35,998 nt of DNA from UBA2428 sp002343545 (GTDB lineage: Bacteria; Bdellovibrionota; UBA2428), in assembly GCA_937952285.1 (NCBI GenBank), contig CALFZE010000045.1, forward strand, positions 1-35,998. Direction: 5' to 3'. Position 1 is the first letter of the stretch. Each line of letters opens with the position of its first letter. Below the pieces are notes generated by a model. It did not search any database. It had not been told where the DNA came from and was given only the letters and a program-made list of their open reading frames with translations. The position numbers and the translations under genes were made by a program. Shown piece by piece: positions 9,047 to 17,002 of the stretch.

Positions 9047-9475
9047 CTATTCCGCGACGCACTTCGCGCGCACCTGGCGCGTGTTCGGGGCCGGGCAAGT
9101 TTCGTCGGCCTCTTGGAAGGTCACCCAGGCGCCGGACTTCTCGCCGACGGCGATGTCCTTGTCGAGCGTCAGCTGAATCGTGCGTTCTTTCGCGCGATCT
9201 TGAAGGACGAGATTCTTGCCGCCGAGTTCGCCGTAATCGCCGCTCGTCTTGAGATCGCTCAAGCTATCAGCGTAATCGAGTTCGAGGGAAGCCGGCTTCC
9301 CCTTCAGGGAAAGAGAAGCCCCTTCGACGTAGAAACCATCAGCCTTCGAGTTCACGACGGTCAGCTTGACGATCTCCTTGCCGGCCGTGCAGGTGATCTC
9401 GCGCACGAGCGCGGAAGCGTGGACGTTAGCCGCGAAGGTGAGAAAGAGGGCGCCGATTGCGAAACGTGACATCAT
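9047..9475 (-). CDS. Small secreted protein of unknown function (paralogue 1)
   Basis: A 142-residue exported protein. The signal peptide MMSRFAIGALFLTFAANVHA ends at VHA|S. The mature part is about 120 residues and rich in beta-type sequence. A Cys lies near its N-terminus (REITCTAG) and two near its C-terminus (DETCPAPNTRQVRAKC). A GGAGA site lies 5 bases before the ATG. The downstream-strand neighbour (9528-9968) has the same size, the same Cys pattern and a similar C-terminal TCxAPxxxxxxxxxC block, so the two look like diverged tandem duplicates. I do not recognise the family. A disulphide-stabilised periplasmic beta-sandwich is an inference. Confidence 0.8.
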   Translation of the reverse strand: MMSRFAIGALFLTFAANVHASALVREITCTAGKEIVKLTVVNSKADGFYVEGASLSLKGKPASLELDYADSLSDLKTSGDYGELGGKNLVLQDRAKERTIQLTLDKDIAVGEKSGAWVTFQEADETCPAPNTRQVRAKCVAE

Positions 9476-9527
9476 AAAATTCTCCTAATCCGTTGTGGCA
9501 TAAACCTAAGGAACGATCGTCGGACGA

Positions 9528-9968
9528 CTAGCCCGCTCCGTCGACCGTGCAGACGGCTCCGAGCTTGCGGACTTTTTCGGGGGCGAGGCAGCTGCCGTCG
9601 TAGTCGAAGATCGCGACGGAAGCCTTGACGGCGGGGATGACCTTCTGCGTGAGGTCGACGTTCGCGTGGAGGGTGATCCGCGCGGCGCTCAGAATCTCGC
9701 TTTGGTAGAACGTGATGGGCCGGCCTTCGATCTTATCGTAGGCGTAGCCCGCGATCTTTTCGCCGCCGTCGGCCTCGACCGACACCTCGTTCCCGTTGAG
9801 GGTCGCCTTCAGGGCGCGGGCCCCGCTCGGCGTGTCGATGACGATGAACTCCAGCACGTCTTTTTCCTTGGTGACGCAGTTCAAGCGATACCAAGGGGGA
9901 TTCGCCCAAGCTCCCGAGCTACTTGCGAGCAAGAAACCAAGCGACAAAAGACGCGGTAAAATCAGCAT
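9528..9968 (-). CDS. Small secreted protein of unknown function (paralogue 2)
   Basis: A 146-residue exported protein with signal peptide MLILPRLLSLGFLLASSSGAWA|N. The mature chain starts NPPWYRLNCVTKEKDVLEFIVIDTPSG and ends DGSCLAPEKVRKLGAVCTVDGAG. This matches the neighbour at 9047-9475 in length, in the early Cys followed by a strand (LNC/ITC, then K..V.LxVV or EFIVI), and in the C-terminal two-Cys block. The ribosome-binding site is weak (AAGAGA). It is the upstream gene of the pair, 52 bases before its paralogue, so the two are probably co-transcribed. Function unknown. Confidence 0.78.
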   Translation of the reverse strand: MLILPRLLSLGFLLASSSGAWANPPWYRLNCVTKEKDVLEFIVIDTPSGARALKATLNGNEVSVEADGGEKIAGYAYDKIEGRPITFYQSEILSAARITLHANVDLTQKVIPAVKASVAIFDYDGSCLAPEKVRKLGAVCTVDGAG

Positions 9969-10121
9969 CGAGATCTCTTAAGCAGTTCCCGTGCCGACTC
10001 CCCACGGACGCTTTAAGCGGCATCCCGGAACGCCCCCCCGTCCAAGGCCTTGGCAGCGGGTCGCGAAAAACGTCCCCGCGCCGGCGAAAGAGCCGAAAAG
10101 ATGGGCTAAACCCTTCCCCCT

Positions 10122-10922
10122 ATGAAGCTGCTCTTTATCGGCGATATCGTGGGCGAAGCGGGCCGTTCCATCATCGTGCGCTTCCTCCCGGCGCTGCGCA
10201 AAAAGCACTCGATCGACGTCGTCGTGGCCAACGGCGAGAACATGGCCGGCGGCTTTGGCATCACCGAATCCACCTTCCGCGAGATGTCCCAGGCGGGCGT
10301 CGACATCCTCTCCGGCGGTAACCACACCTTCGACAAGCGCGAAGGCGTGCCCGTTCTCGAGGACGAACCCTACGCTTTGCGGCCGGCGAACTACCCGCCC
10401 GGCACCCCCGGCAAGGGCGCGATCCTTTACACCTCAAGCTCGGGCCTCAAAGTGGGCGTCATCAACGTCATGGGTCGCATCTTCATGGACCCCCTCGACT
10501 GCCCCTTCCGCGCCGTCGACGAGCACCTGCCCAAGCTCCTCGAGAAGACGAAGGTCGTCATGGTCGACATCCACGCCGAAGCGACCTCCGAGAAGGTCGC
10601 CATGGGCTGGCACTGCGAAGGCCGCGCGAGCTTCGTCGTGGGCACCCACACGCACGTCCCCACGGCCGACGAGCGCATCCTGCCGGGCGGCACGGCCTAC
10701 TGCACGGACGCCGGCATGACGGGCCCCTACGACTCGGTCATCGGCATCAAGAAAGAGATCATCCTCGAGCGCTTCCTCACGAAGCGCGGCCGCAAGTTCG
10801 AGGTCGCCATGGGCGACCCGTGGCTCTGCGCCGTGCTCGTGGACATCGACGAGTCGACGGGCAAGGCCCGCTCGATCGAGCGCATCCGCATCGAGGCTTC
10901 GCGTCCCGAAACGCACCCCTAG
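10122..10922 (+). CDS. ymdB: YmdB-family metallophosphoesterase (cyclic-nucleotide phosphodiesterase)
   Basis: A 266-residue binuclear-metal phosphoesterase of the YmdB/DR1281 family (TIGR00282 type), members of which hydrolyse 2',3'-cyclic nucleotides and influence RNA turnover and cell-fate decisions. All metal motifs are visible: GDIVG (about 7-11), NGEN, GGNHTFD, VDIHAEATSEK, GTHTHVPTAD and the family-typical DAGMTGPYDSVIG. The length is normal. The ribosome-binding site is poor: only a C-rich stretch separates a GGCTAAAC -10-like box from the ATG, so the leader would be very short. In many genomes it follows rny directly, consistent with a shared role in RNA metabolism. Confidence 0.95.
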   Translation: MKLLFIGDIVGEAGRSIIVRFLPALRKKHSIDVVVANGENMAGGFGITESTFREMSQAGVDILSGGNHTFDKREGVPVLEDEPYALRPANYPPGTPGKGAILYTSSSGLKVGVINVMGRIFMDPLDCPFRAVDEHLPKLLEKTKVVMVDIHAEATSEKVAMGWHCEGRASFVVGTHTHVPTADERILPGGTAYCTDAGMTGPYDSVIGIKKEIILERFLTKRGRKFEVAMGDPWLCAVLVDIDESTGKARSIERIRIEASRPETHP

Positions 10923-11008
10923 TCCCGGAACACTCCGCGAAGTGCTTCGAGCGCGCCGGATTGCGGGTCCCTCGCTTCGGGCCTAAGCTCGCGGCTGGGA
11001 GGACCTCA

Positions 11009-11335
11009 ATGAACCGCATCATTCGCATCGCTTCGTTTCTCGCCATCGGGTTTTTCGCCACGGCCCAAGCTTCCGTGGAGAGCCCCCAGGTCAAGATCTC
11101 ACCGCTCACGAACACGAACACGAACGCCAGCGCCGTCGCGCTGCGCGGCGCCTGCATCTGCGGAAGCTCGCCGAGCTACAACCAGGAGACCTGCCAAAAA
11201 CACGCGGCCTTCCTTGGCATCATCTCGAACGCCGAAGCCGGCGTCGTGCTCACGGGCAGCTGCCGCCGCGCCCGGGTCGACGAGTGCAGCGGGGCTTACT
11301 GCATCGCCTTCGAAGGTCACGCGATCCTGCCCTAG
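11009..11335 (+). CDS. Small Cys-rich secreted protein, unknown
   Basis: A 108-residue protein starting at the ATG at 11009, which has a GGGAGG site 6 bases upstream. A longer in-frame extension exists but lacks a signal and a ribosome-binding site. The signal peptide is MNRIIRIASFLAIGFFATAQA|S. The mature part has a short Thr/Asn-rich stretch, then six Cys residues (CIC, TC, SC, EC, YC), suggesting up to three disulphides and a compact periplasmic or secreted fold. I recognise no family. It lies between ymdB and tyrS on the same strand. Confidence 0.75.
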   Translation: MNRIIRIASFLAIGFFATAQASVESPQVKISPLTNTNTNASAVALRGACICGSSPSYNQETCQKHAAFLGIISNAEAGVVLTGSCRRARVDECSGAYCIAFEGHAILP

Positions 11336-11344
11336 CCCTCGAAC

Positions 11345-11395
11345 CGGGAAGACGCGCCACGCCGAGCCGGGGGCCGGGGCGTGGCGAATTTCCCG
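11345..11395 (+). terminator. GC-rich hairpin between the Cys-rich protein gene and tyrS
   Basis: CGCCACGCC (11355-11363) pairs exactly with GGCGTGGCG (11378-11386). An outer CGGGAA/TTCCCG pair (11345-11350 and 11390-11395) can extend the stem across small internal loops. No clear T-run follows, so it is either a weak terminator or a leader structure of tyrS. I see no T-box features. Confidence 0.45.
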
Positions 11396-11419
11396 TAGCC
11401 TGCTAAACTCGGAGCCCGC

Positions 11420-12649
11420 ATGTCATCGACGCCCGAAGAGAACCTCATCACGCCCAAGATCAAAGAAGCCGCCGCCGCCCAGCTCGAGCAGATCCGTCGC
11501 GGCACCTCGGAGATCATTCCCGTCGAGGAACTCCAAAAGAAACTCGAACGCAGCCTCGCCACGAACAAGCCCCTGCGGGTCAAGCTCGGCGTGGATCCCT
11601 CGACTTCGGACTTGCACCTGGGCCACACCGTCGTGTTGCAAAAGCTCAAGACCTTCCAGGAACTCGGGCACCAAGTGCTATTCTTGGTAGGCGACTTCAC
11701 GGCGCAGATCGGCGATCCCACGGGCAAGAGCGAGACGCGCAAGCAGCTCTCGCGCGAGGACGTGCAGCGTAACGCCAAAACCTACGCCGACCAGGTCCTC
11801 AAGATCCTGAACCCCTCGAAGACCTCGATCGTCTTTAACTCGCAGTGGTCGGATCCGCTCAAGATCCACGACATCATCCGCCTCGCCTCGCAGATCACCG
11901 TGGCACGTTTGCTCGAACGCGATGACTTCTCGAATCGCTACAAGTCGCAGCAGCCCATCGCCCTGCACGAGTTCTTTTACCCTATCCTGCAAGCCTTCGA
12001 TTCCGTTCAGCTTCGCGCCGACGTCGAGCTCGGCGGCACGGACCAGCGCTTTAACGTCTTGCTCGGTCGCGAGTATCAGAAGAGCGCGGGCCAGGAGCCC
12101 CAGGTCTGCCTCTTCATGAAGATCCTCGAGGGCACCGACGGCGTGCAGAAGATGTCCAAGTCGCTCGGCAACGCGATCGGCATCAACGAAGTCCCGCGCG
12201 AGATGTTCGGTAAGATCATGGCCGTCTCGGACGCCGTCATGAACCGCTTCTACGAACTCCTCACCGAGCACGACCTCGAAAAGATCAAGGCCATGCACCC
12301 GAAGGAAGCCAAGGTGCGTCTGGCCTTCGAGCTGGTCGAGCGCTTCCACTCCACGGAAGAGGCCGAGTCGGCCGCGAGCGAATTCGATTCCGTTTTCTCG
12401 AAGAAAGAAATGCCCTCGGACATCCCGACGATCGGCATCCCGGGTACGAGCATGTCGCTCACCAAGGTCATGGCCGAGCAGAGCCTCGCGGCCTCGCTCA
12501 GCGAAGCCCGCCGACTCATCGTCCAAGGCGGCGTCGCGGTGAACGGCGTCAAGGTGACCGACACGAACCATCTCATCGAAGGCGTGCAGGAAGCCATTCT
12601 ACGCGTGGGCAAGCGCAAATACTTGCGCATCCTCTTCGCGCAGAAATAG
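11420..12649 (+). CDS. tyrS: Tyrosyl-tRNA synthetase
   Basis: A 409-residue class I aminoacyl-tRNA synthetase that charges tRNA-Tyr. The HIGH-type signature appears as HLGH (66-69) in LGVDPSTSDLHLGHT. GGTDQ (205-209), in the Tyr/tRNA recognition region, and KMSKS (244-248) are intact. An S4-type RNA-binding domain closes the protein (LSEARRLIVQGGVAVNGVKV). The length and HLGH variant fit the TyrZ-like subgroup. A GGAG site lies 7 bases before the ATG, and a -10-like GCTAAACT lies just upstream. Confidence 0.97.
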   Translation: MSSTPEENLITPKIKEAAAAQLEQIRRGTSEIIPVEELQKKLERSLATNKPLRVKLGVDPSTSDLHLGHTVVLQKLKTFQELGHQVLFLVGDFTAQIGDPTGKSETRKQLSREDVQRNAKTYADQVLKILNPSKTSIVFNSQWSDPLKIHDIIRLASQITVARLLERDDFSNRYKSQQPIALHEFFYPILQAFDSVQLRADVELGGTDQRFNVLLGREYQKSAGQEPQVCLFMKILEGTDGVQKMSKSLGNAIGINEVPREMFGKIMAVSDAVMNRFYELLTEHDLEKIKAMHPKEAKVRLAFELVERFHSTEEAESAASEFDSVFSKKEMPSDIPTIGIPGTSMSLTKVMAEQSLAASLSEARRLIVQGGVAVNGVKVTDTNHLIEGVQEAILRVGKRKYLRILFAQK

Positions 12650-12695
12650 ATTCGCGCCGGACGGCCATCTCATTCGGTCGCGAGTTTAGCGACGC

Positions 12696-13400
12696 TTAGG
12701 CCGCTTCCTCCTCGGCCATCGGCACGAGGATCTCGGCCCCGAAACCGATGCGCGAGCGGAAGGGGCCGCGCGGCGGCGTGCGTTCGCGGCTGCCGTCGCA
12801 GAGCCAGCGCACCCGCGCCGTCCCGCTGAGCGGGCCGAAGCGGCTCTCGGGCGCGTCGATGCGGAAGAGGAACTCTTCCCGCGGCACGGGCAACGCTTCC
12901 GACGCGTCGAGCGCGACGTAGAATCCGCTCGAGCTCAGGTTGAGCGTGCGTCCCTTGCCCATGCCCGTCCGCCAGAACTCGAAGTGCACGGGCACGTCGA
13001 GGGGGTAACGCAGCTTCGCGTCGCGCACGTCCAGCCCCGCCTGGTGGTAGAGGATCCGCGACAGGAGCGCGTCGAGCGAGCGTTGCCGCTCGACGTAACG
13101 CCGCATGAGCGGCAGCAGCATCCGCGGCTCGGGGTGCTTGGCGAGCCCGTCGGCGGGCATCGCGAGAACCCGGCGCGCCTCGATGACTTCGTCGAGCACG
13201 GGGTCCTGCCCCTTCGCCCAGCCGGCGGGCGCGATGTAGAGCGGGAAGTCCTCGCCCTGCAGTTTTTCGATCGCGTTGCGACGGGTGAAGACCCGGTCGA
13301 CGCCGAAGTCGCCTCCCGAAAGCTGGCCGTGCAGGAACTCGCCGGTTTCGACGTCCTCCACGTGCAAGAGCAAACGAGGCTTGGATTGCATGGTCGCCAT
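12696..13400 (-). CDS. PilZ-domain-like protein with N-terminal receiver-like region
   Basis: A 234-residue soluble protein. The N-terminal half (RLLLHVEDVETGEFLHGQLSGGDFGVDRVF) looks like a degenerate receiver-type alpha/beta domain without the usual acidic phospho-acceptor cluster. The C-terminal half (about 128-228) resembles PilZ, a c-di-GMP-binding beta barrel: LRYPLDVPVHFEF stands where PilZ has its RxxxR motif, and LNLSSSG matches the [D/N]xSxxG motif. The second Arg of RxxxR is replaced (RYPLD), so c-di-GMP binding is doubtful. It is the last gene of a minus-strand run after the propeller lipoprotein, 119 bases away. Assignment is by motif recognition only. Confidence 0.6.
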   Translation of the reverse strand: MATMQSKPRLLLHVEDVETGEFLHGQLSGGDFGVDRVFTRRNAIEKLQGEDFPLYIAPAGWAKGQDPVLDEVIEARRVLAMPADGLAKHPEPRMLLPLMRRYVERQRSLDALLSRILYHQAGLDVRDAKLRYPLDVPVHFEFWRTGMGKGRTLNLSSSGFYVALDASEALPVPREEFLFRIDAPESRFGPLSGTARVRWLCDGSRERTPPRGPFRSRIGFGAEILVPMAEEEAA

Positions 13401-13519
13401 AACGTGGCCTCTTCGTGTAACGGAGGGGCGCTTCCCGCTCTGCGTACATTCGGTCCGGAGCGATCTTAACAGCCTGCGCCCAAGCTCCGGGCCTCGCCAG
13501 TGAAGATTGCGCGTGCGCC

Positions 13520-15307
13520 TTAGAGCGCGTCTCGGTCGACGACGTAGATCTGGTCCTGAGTCGAACCCGAGCAGGTCAGATTCGAGGCGTTCGAGTAGAA
13601 GCTCACGTAGCGCCCGTCTTGGCTGATGCCCGGCGAGTAACCGGCGTTGTTGTTCGCCTCCGCGCCCGCGACGCCGACCGAGGCGCGCTCGGTCGTCGAA
13701 AGCGTCAGGTCGCGCACGAAAAGATCGAAGAGCCCGTTCGTGTCGCCCGCCACGAGGTTCGTCGCCGCGGAGTAAAAGGCGACGTAGCGCCCGTTCCCGC
13801 TGATCGTCGAAAGGTAAGACACGGCGCCGGCCTGGGTACCGTCCGTCTTGACCGAGACGAGCGAGGTCGTCTTGGTCGAGACGTCGCGCACGAAGACGTC
13901 GTTCACGCCGTTCGTATCGCTCGCCACGAGGTTCGAGGCCTGCGAGGTGAAGGAGACCCGGCTGCCGTCGGCGCTCACCGAGCCGCCCCAGGAGTTCTGG
14001 TTCGCCAAGGCCTCGGAATCGGACTGCGAAACGACGATCGTGATGCCCAAGCTCCGGTCGCGGAGAAAGACGTCGTTAAAGCCGTTCGTATCGGAGGCAT
14101 GGTCGTCGTCGTCGACGAGAAGATTCGTCGCCGCCGAGGTAAAAGCGACGTAACGCCCGTCCGCGCTGAGGGTGGCGTCGGTCGAAGCGCCGTTGCCCGC
14201 GGTGCCTTCGGAGTTCACCGAAACCCGGCTCGTCACGCCGGAGTCGAGCCAGCGCAGAAAGACGTCGGCCACGCCGTTCGTATCGAGCCCGATGAGGTTC
14301 GTCGCGGTCGAATGGAAGGCGACGAATTTCCCGTCGGCGCTGATGCTCGGGTAATGCGAATCGCCGTTGGACTGCGTTCCCGACGTATCGACCGAGATCC
14401 GCGTCGTCGTACCGGCCGTGCGGTCGCGCAGGAAGACGTCGCGCGCGGCGTTCGTGTCGCCCAAGACAAGGTTCGTCGCGACCGAGTCGAAGACGACGTA
14501 GCGGCCGTCCGCCGAAACGCTCGCCGCCGTCGAGGCGCCGTTCGCCTGGTCCCCGTTGCTCGCGACCGAGATACGCTCCGTCACCCCCGTCTCGCGATCG
14601 TGGAGGAAGATGTCCGCGACGTTGTTCGTGTCGCCCGCCACGAGGTTCGTGGCCGAAGAATAGAAGACGACGTAGCGCCCCGTCTGCGAAAGGGAGCCCA
14701 CGCCCTCGTAGGCGCTCGAGCTACCCGTGTTGATGCGGCTGCTGCCGTTTCCGGGCACGCTCGCGAGGGACTTCGAGGCCAGGTAAGTCGCGTCTTGGCC
14801 GTAGCAGCTTTTATCGACGGACAAAGTGACCGCCGCGTGCGCCGAAGTCCCTTCGGAGTTCGTCGCGACGATTTGGTAGGTGGTCGACGCCAAGGACTTG
14901 ATCGGCTGCCCCGAGATCACGCAAGTCGTCGCATCGAGGGTCGCCCAACTCGGCAACGCCGTCGTTCCGGACTTCACCGCGCACTGGGTGATGGCAAAAC
15001 CGTGATCGACGAGTTGCGAAGGCGTGACCGAAAAGGCCTGACCTTCGCCGCCCGTCGTTCCCGTGGAACTTACGTAGGAGAGCTGGGGCACGAGCGGACT
15101 CGCGCCGCCGCCCGCGTCGGAATCCGTATCGCCCCCGCCCCCCGCGTCGGCGCCACCGCCCTCCGTCCCGGAGTCGGTCGAGCCGCCGGCCGCCGCCGTC
15201 CCACCGCTTGCGCCCCCCAAATCGAGGGTGATTCCGCCGGAACAAGCGACGAGGCCGAGCGAGAGCAAGACGAGCGGGAGGGAGCCCAAGCGAAGCGAAA
15301 CTTTCAT
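13520..15307 (-). CDS. Lipoprotein with Ig-like domain and seven-repeat beta-propeller
   Basis: A 595-residue exported lipoprotein. The signal peptide ends in a lipobox, LVAC (Cys22). A Gly/Ser/Asp/Thr-rich tether follows (about 23-72). An Ig-like putative module of the He-PIG type spans about 73-165, with AFSVTPSQLVDHGFAITQCAVKSGTTALPSWATLDATTCVISGQP as its core. From about residue 203 to the end I count seven tandem units of about 58 residues. Their pattern is SADGRYVAFxSxATNLVxGDTNGxxDVFLRDRxxGxTxRVSV, a PD40/TolB-like blade. Seven units would close a seven-bladed propeller. It probably sits on the outer membrane or periplasmic side and binds partners or polysaccharide. Unit 4 has a small Asp-rich insertion (DDDDHASD). 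Confidence 0.85.
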   Translation of the reverse strand: MKVSLRLGSLPLVLLSLGLVACSGGITLDLGGASGGTAAAGGSTDSGTEGGGADAGGGGDTDSDAGGGASPLVPQLSYVSSTGTTGGEGQAFSVTPSQLVDHGFAITQCAVKSGTTALPSWATLDATTCVISGQPIKSLASTTYQIVATNSEGTSAHAAVTLSVDKSCYGQDATYLASKSLASVPGNGSSRINTGSSSAYEGVGSLSQTGRYVVFYSSATNLVAGDTNNVADIFLHDRETGVTERISVASNGDQANGASTAASVSADGRYVVFDSVATNLVLGDTNAARDVFLRDRTAGTTTRISVDTSGTQSNGDSHYPSISADGKFVAFHSTATNLIGLDTNGVADVFLRWLDSGVTSRVSVNSEGTAGNGASTDATLSADGRYVAFTSAATNLLVDDDDHASDTNGFNDVFLRDRSLGITIVVSQSDSEALANQNSWGGSVSADGSRVSFTSQASNLVASDTNGVNDVFVRDVSTKTTSLVSVKTDGTQAGAVSYLSTISGNGRYVAFYSAATNLVAGDTNGLFDLFVRDLTLSTTERASVGVAGAEANNNAGYSPGISQDGRYVSFYSNASNLTCSGSTQDQIYVVDRDAL

Positions 15308-15382
15308 TCCCCCAGGGTAGCGGGAAATGCGCGGACCTCCGTGAAGATCAAAAGAAGTCTGCGTGAAATTGTTAACAAAATG

Positions 15383-15697
15383 TCAAAACTCGGAATCCAT
15401 CTCGTCCAGCACGGCGCGGATCTCCGTCTCGGGAACCTCGTGCTTTTGCGCGAGCGCCAGCGGGAGACCGCGATCGCAAGCCGCGCGCGCGGCCTCGCGG
15501 TCGCCCATCTGCAAGCAGCAACGCGCGAGGTAGGCCCACGCCAAGGCGAAGTCGGGCTGGTCGGCGACGAGGCGCTCGAAGTGCGGGCGAGCCTGCGCAA
15601 AGCGGCCCTCCTCGACGAGGTCCTTGGCCAGGCTAATGCGAACGAGTTCGTTATCCGGGTCTTCTTCGAGCAGAGGGAGCCATCGATCCGAGGACAT
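15383..15697 (-). CDS. Small TPR-like protein
   Basis: A 104-residue all-helical protein. I start at the ATG at 15697 (MSSDRWLPLLEEDPDNELVRISLAKDLVEEGRF). Two tetratricopeptide-like helix pairs are visible, with the spacing of W/L-A-G-A-P positions typical of TPRs: LVRISLAKDLVEEGRFAQARPHFERLVADQPDFALAWAYLARCCLQMGDREAARAACDRGLPLA. No signal peptide, so cytosolic. The gene begins 11 bases after the exported nuclease stop on the same strand and is probably in its operon. A protein-protein adaptor role is the family expectation. Confidence 0.75.
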   Translation of the reverse strand: MSSDRWLPLLEEDPDNELVRISLAKDLVEEGRFAQARPHFERLVADQPDFALAWAYLARCCLQMGDREAARAACDRGLPLALAQKHEVPETEIRAVLDEMDSEF

Positions 15698-15708
15698 CGT
15701 GGAAGATC

Positions 15709-16812
15709 TTAGCGCACGAACTCGAAGTCGGCATAGACCGGCAGGTGGTCCGAGCTGCCCTTGGGGCAGGCCGCGCGGGGATTCGACGGAGCGCGGCCGC
15801 CGCGGGCGCCCAAGATCTCGCAACCTTCCGGGATGCCCGTGGTCGGCACGAGGGAGTGGCGGTAAACCTGGATGCTGCCGCCCTTGTACTTGATCCGGGC
15901 CGAAAGGGGATTGCGAGCGGCGTCGCTACCGGCGCCGACGAGCATGTGATCCAAGGTACTCCAGCTCTTCTCGGGGTGGAAATAGTGGGTGCCGCGCTCT
16001 TCGGGCTTGAGCGAGAGGAGTTCCGAATCCAGCGCAAAGAAGCTGCCGAGGCCGCCCGTCACGAGGTCGTCGATCTTGTCGACGAGGCGCATGCCGCGCT
16101 CGAAGGGCACGTCGCCCAGCTCGTCGTTAAAGTCGCCCATCGCCACGGCGAGGGCACGGGCGTTCGAACGCAGCGTCGCCGTCATGCGCTCGCTCAGGAT
16201 CTTGGCCGCCTCGGTCCGTTGCGCCGGACGCGTCGGCTCGTTGCTGCGGGCCGGCCAGTGGTTCACGAAGGCGGCGACCTGCGCGCCGTTGGGCAGGCGA
16301 AGCGCGACCTCGAGGATGTCGCGCGTGCCGCGGCCATTCAGGGGGCCACGGTCCATCGCGTGCGACTGGGAAGAAACGATGGGATGCTTGGAGATGAGCG
16401 CCGTGCGGATACCGCGCGGGTCCTTCGTCGCGGCAAGAACCATGTGGGGGAAGGCATTCTTGAGACCTTCGGAGACGAGGCGCTTGAGGATGGCTTCGTT
16501 CTCGATCTCGACGAGACCGACGACGTCGGCCTCGGACTCGAGGATAACGCGACCGATGTTCATGATCTTGTCGCGCAGGACGCGCTCCGTCCAAACTTGC
16601 GCGCCCTTCGGCGTGAAGTCGTCGTCCGAGGTGCTCGGATCGTCTTCCGTGTCGAAGAGGTTCTGGACGTTGTAGGTCAGGACGCGAAGACGGGTCGTAT
16701 TCGCGTTGTTGGACTCACGTCCGGGGCGGGTGGGAAAAACCGGAGCCGCGGTGGCCTCCAGGCTCGTCGTAACGAGAAGGGCCAGGGCGAGAAGGTTCCG
16801 GAAATTCCGCAT
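15709..16812 (-). CDS. Exported endonuclease/exonuclease/phosphatase-fold protein
   Basis: A 367-residue exported enzyme of the DNase I / exonuclease III superfamily. I start at the ATG at 16812, which has a GGGAGA site 6 bases upstream and begins the signal peptide MRNFRNLLALALLVTTSLEATAA. The fold's motifs appear in order: LTYNVQNLFD, the metal-binding Glu in VGLVEIEN, VNHWPARS, the catalytic ALAVAMGDFND, and the C-terminal SSDHLPVYADFEFV. Similar proteins are secreted or surface nucleases, some acting on extracellular DNA; others of the fold are phosphodiesterases. Substrate cannot be decided from sequence alone. Confidence 0.88.
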   Translation of the reverse strand: MRNFRNLLALALLVTTSLEATAAPVFPTRPGRESNNANTTRLRVLTYNVQNLFDTEDDPSTSDDDFTPKGAQVWTERVLRDKIMNIGRVILESEADVVGLVEIENEAILKRLVSEGLKNAFPHMVLAATKDPRGIRTALISKHPIVSSQSHAMDRGPLNGRGTRDILEVALRLPNGAQVAAFVNHWPARSNEPTRPAQRTEAAKILSERMTATLRSNARALAVAMGDFNDELGDVPFERGMRLVDKIDDLVTGGLGSFFALDSELLSLKPEERGTHYFHPEKSWSTLDHMLVGAGSDAARNPLSARIKYKGGSIQVYRHSLVPTTGIPEGCEILGARGGRAPSNPRAACPKGSSDHLPVYADFEFVR

Positions 16813-16924
16813 CTCAGATCTCCCAAGGGAGCGGCGAAGGCCGCCCAACCGATAAGCGTTCCTAATGTCAAAGTTAAGGATTGCTCAAGGGAAAAATTCA
16901 GACCGAAGCACAAAGTTCGGACGT

Positions 16925-16959
16925 TTCTCGACTGGAACGTCCGCGTTTGCCGTCGAGAA
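16925..16959. repeat. Perfect 8-bp inverted repeat between divergent secreted genes
   Basis: TTCTCGAC (16925-16932) and GTCGAGAA (16952-16959), with flanking CGT/ACG nearly extending the stem, lie in the 190-base region between the nuclease gene (-) and the gene at 17003 (+). It could be an operator or a leader hairpin for the plus-strand gene. No T-tract follows. Confidence 0.45.
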
Positions 16960-17002
16960 CGCTTCGGCCGTTGCGCTAGGACGAAATCACGAAGGAGGCC
17001 CC

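Noticed and set aside
15358..15386. Sigma-70 promoter for the propeller lipoprotein (TTGACA at 15381-15386, minus)
   Set aside because: The -35 box is perfect but no acceptable -10 lies 16-18 bases downstream; only the palindrome TTGTTAACAA is nearby.
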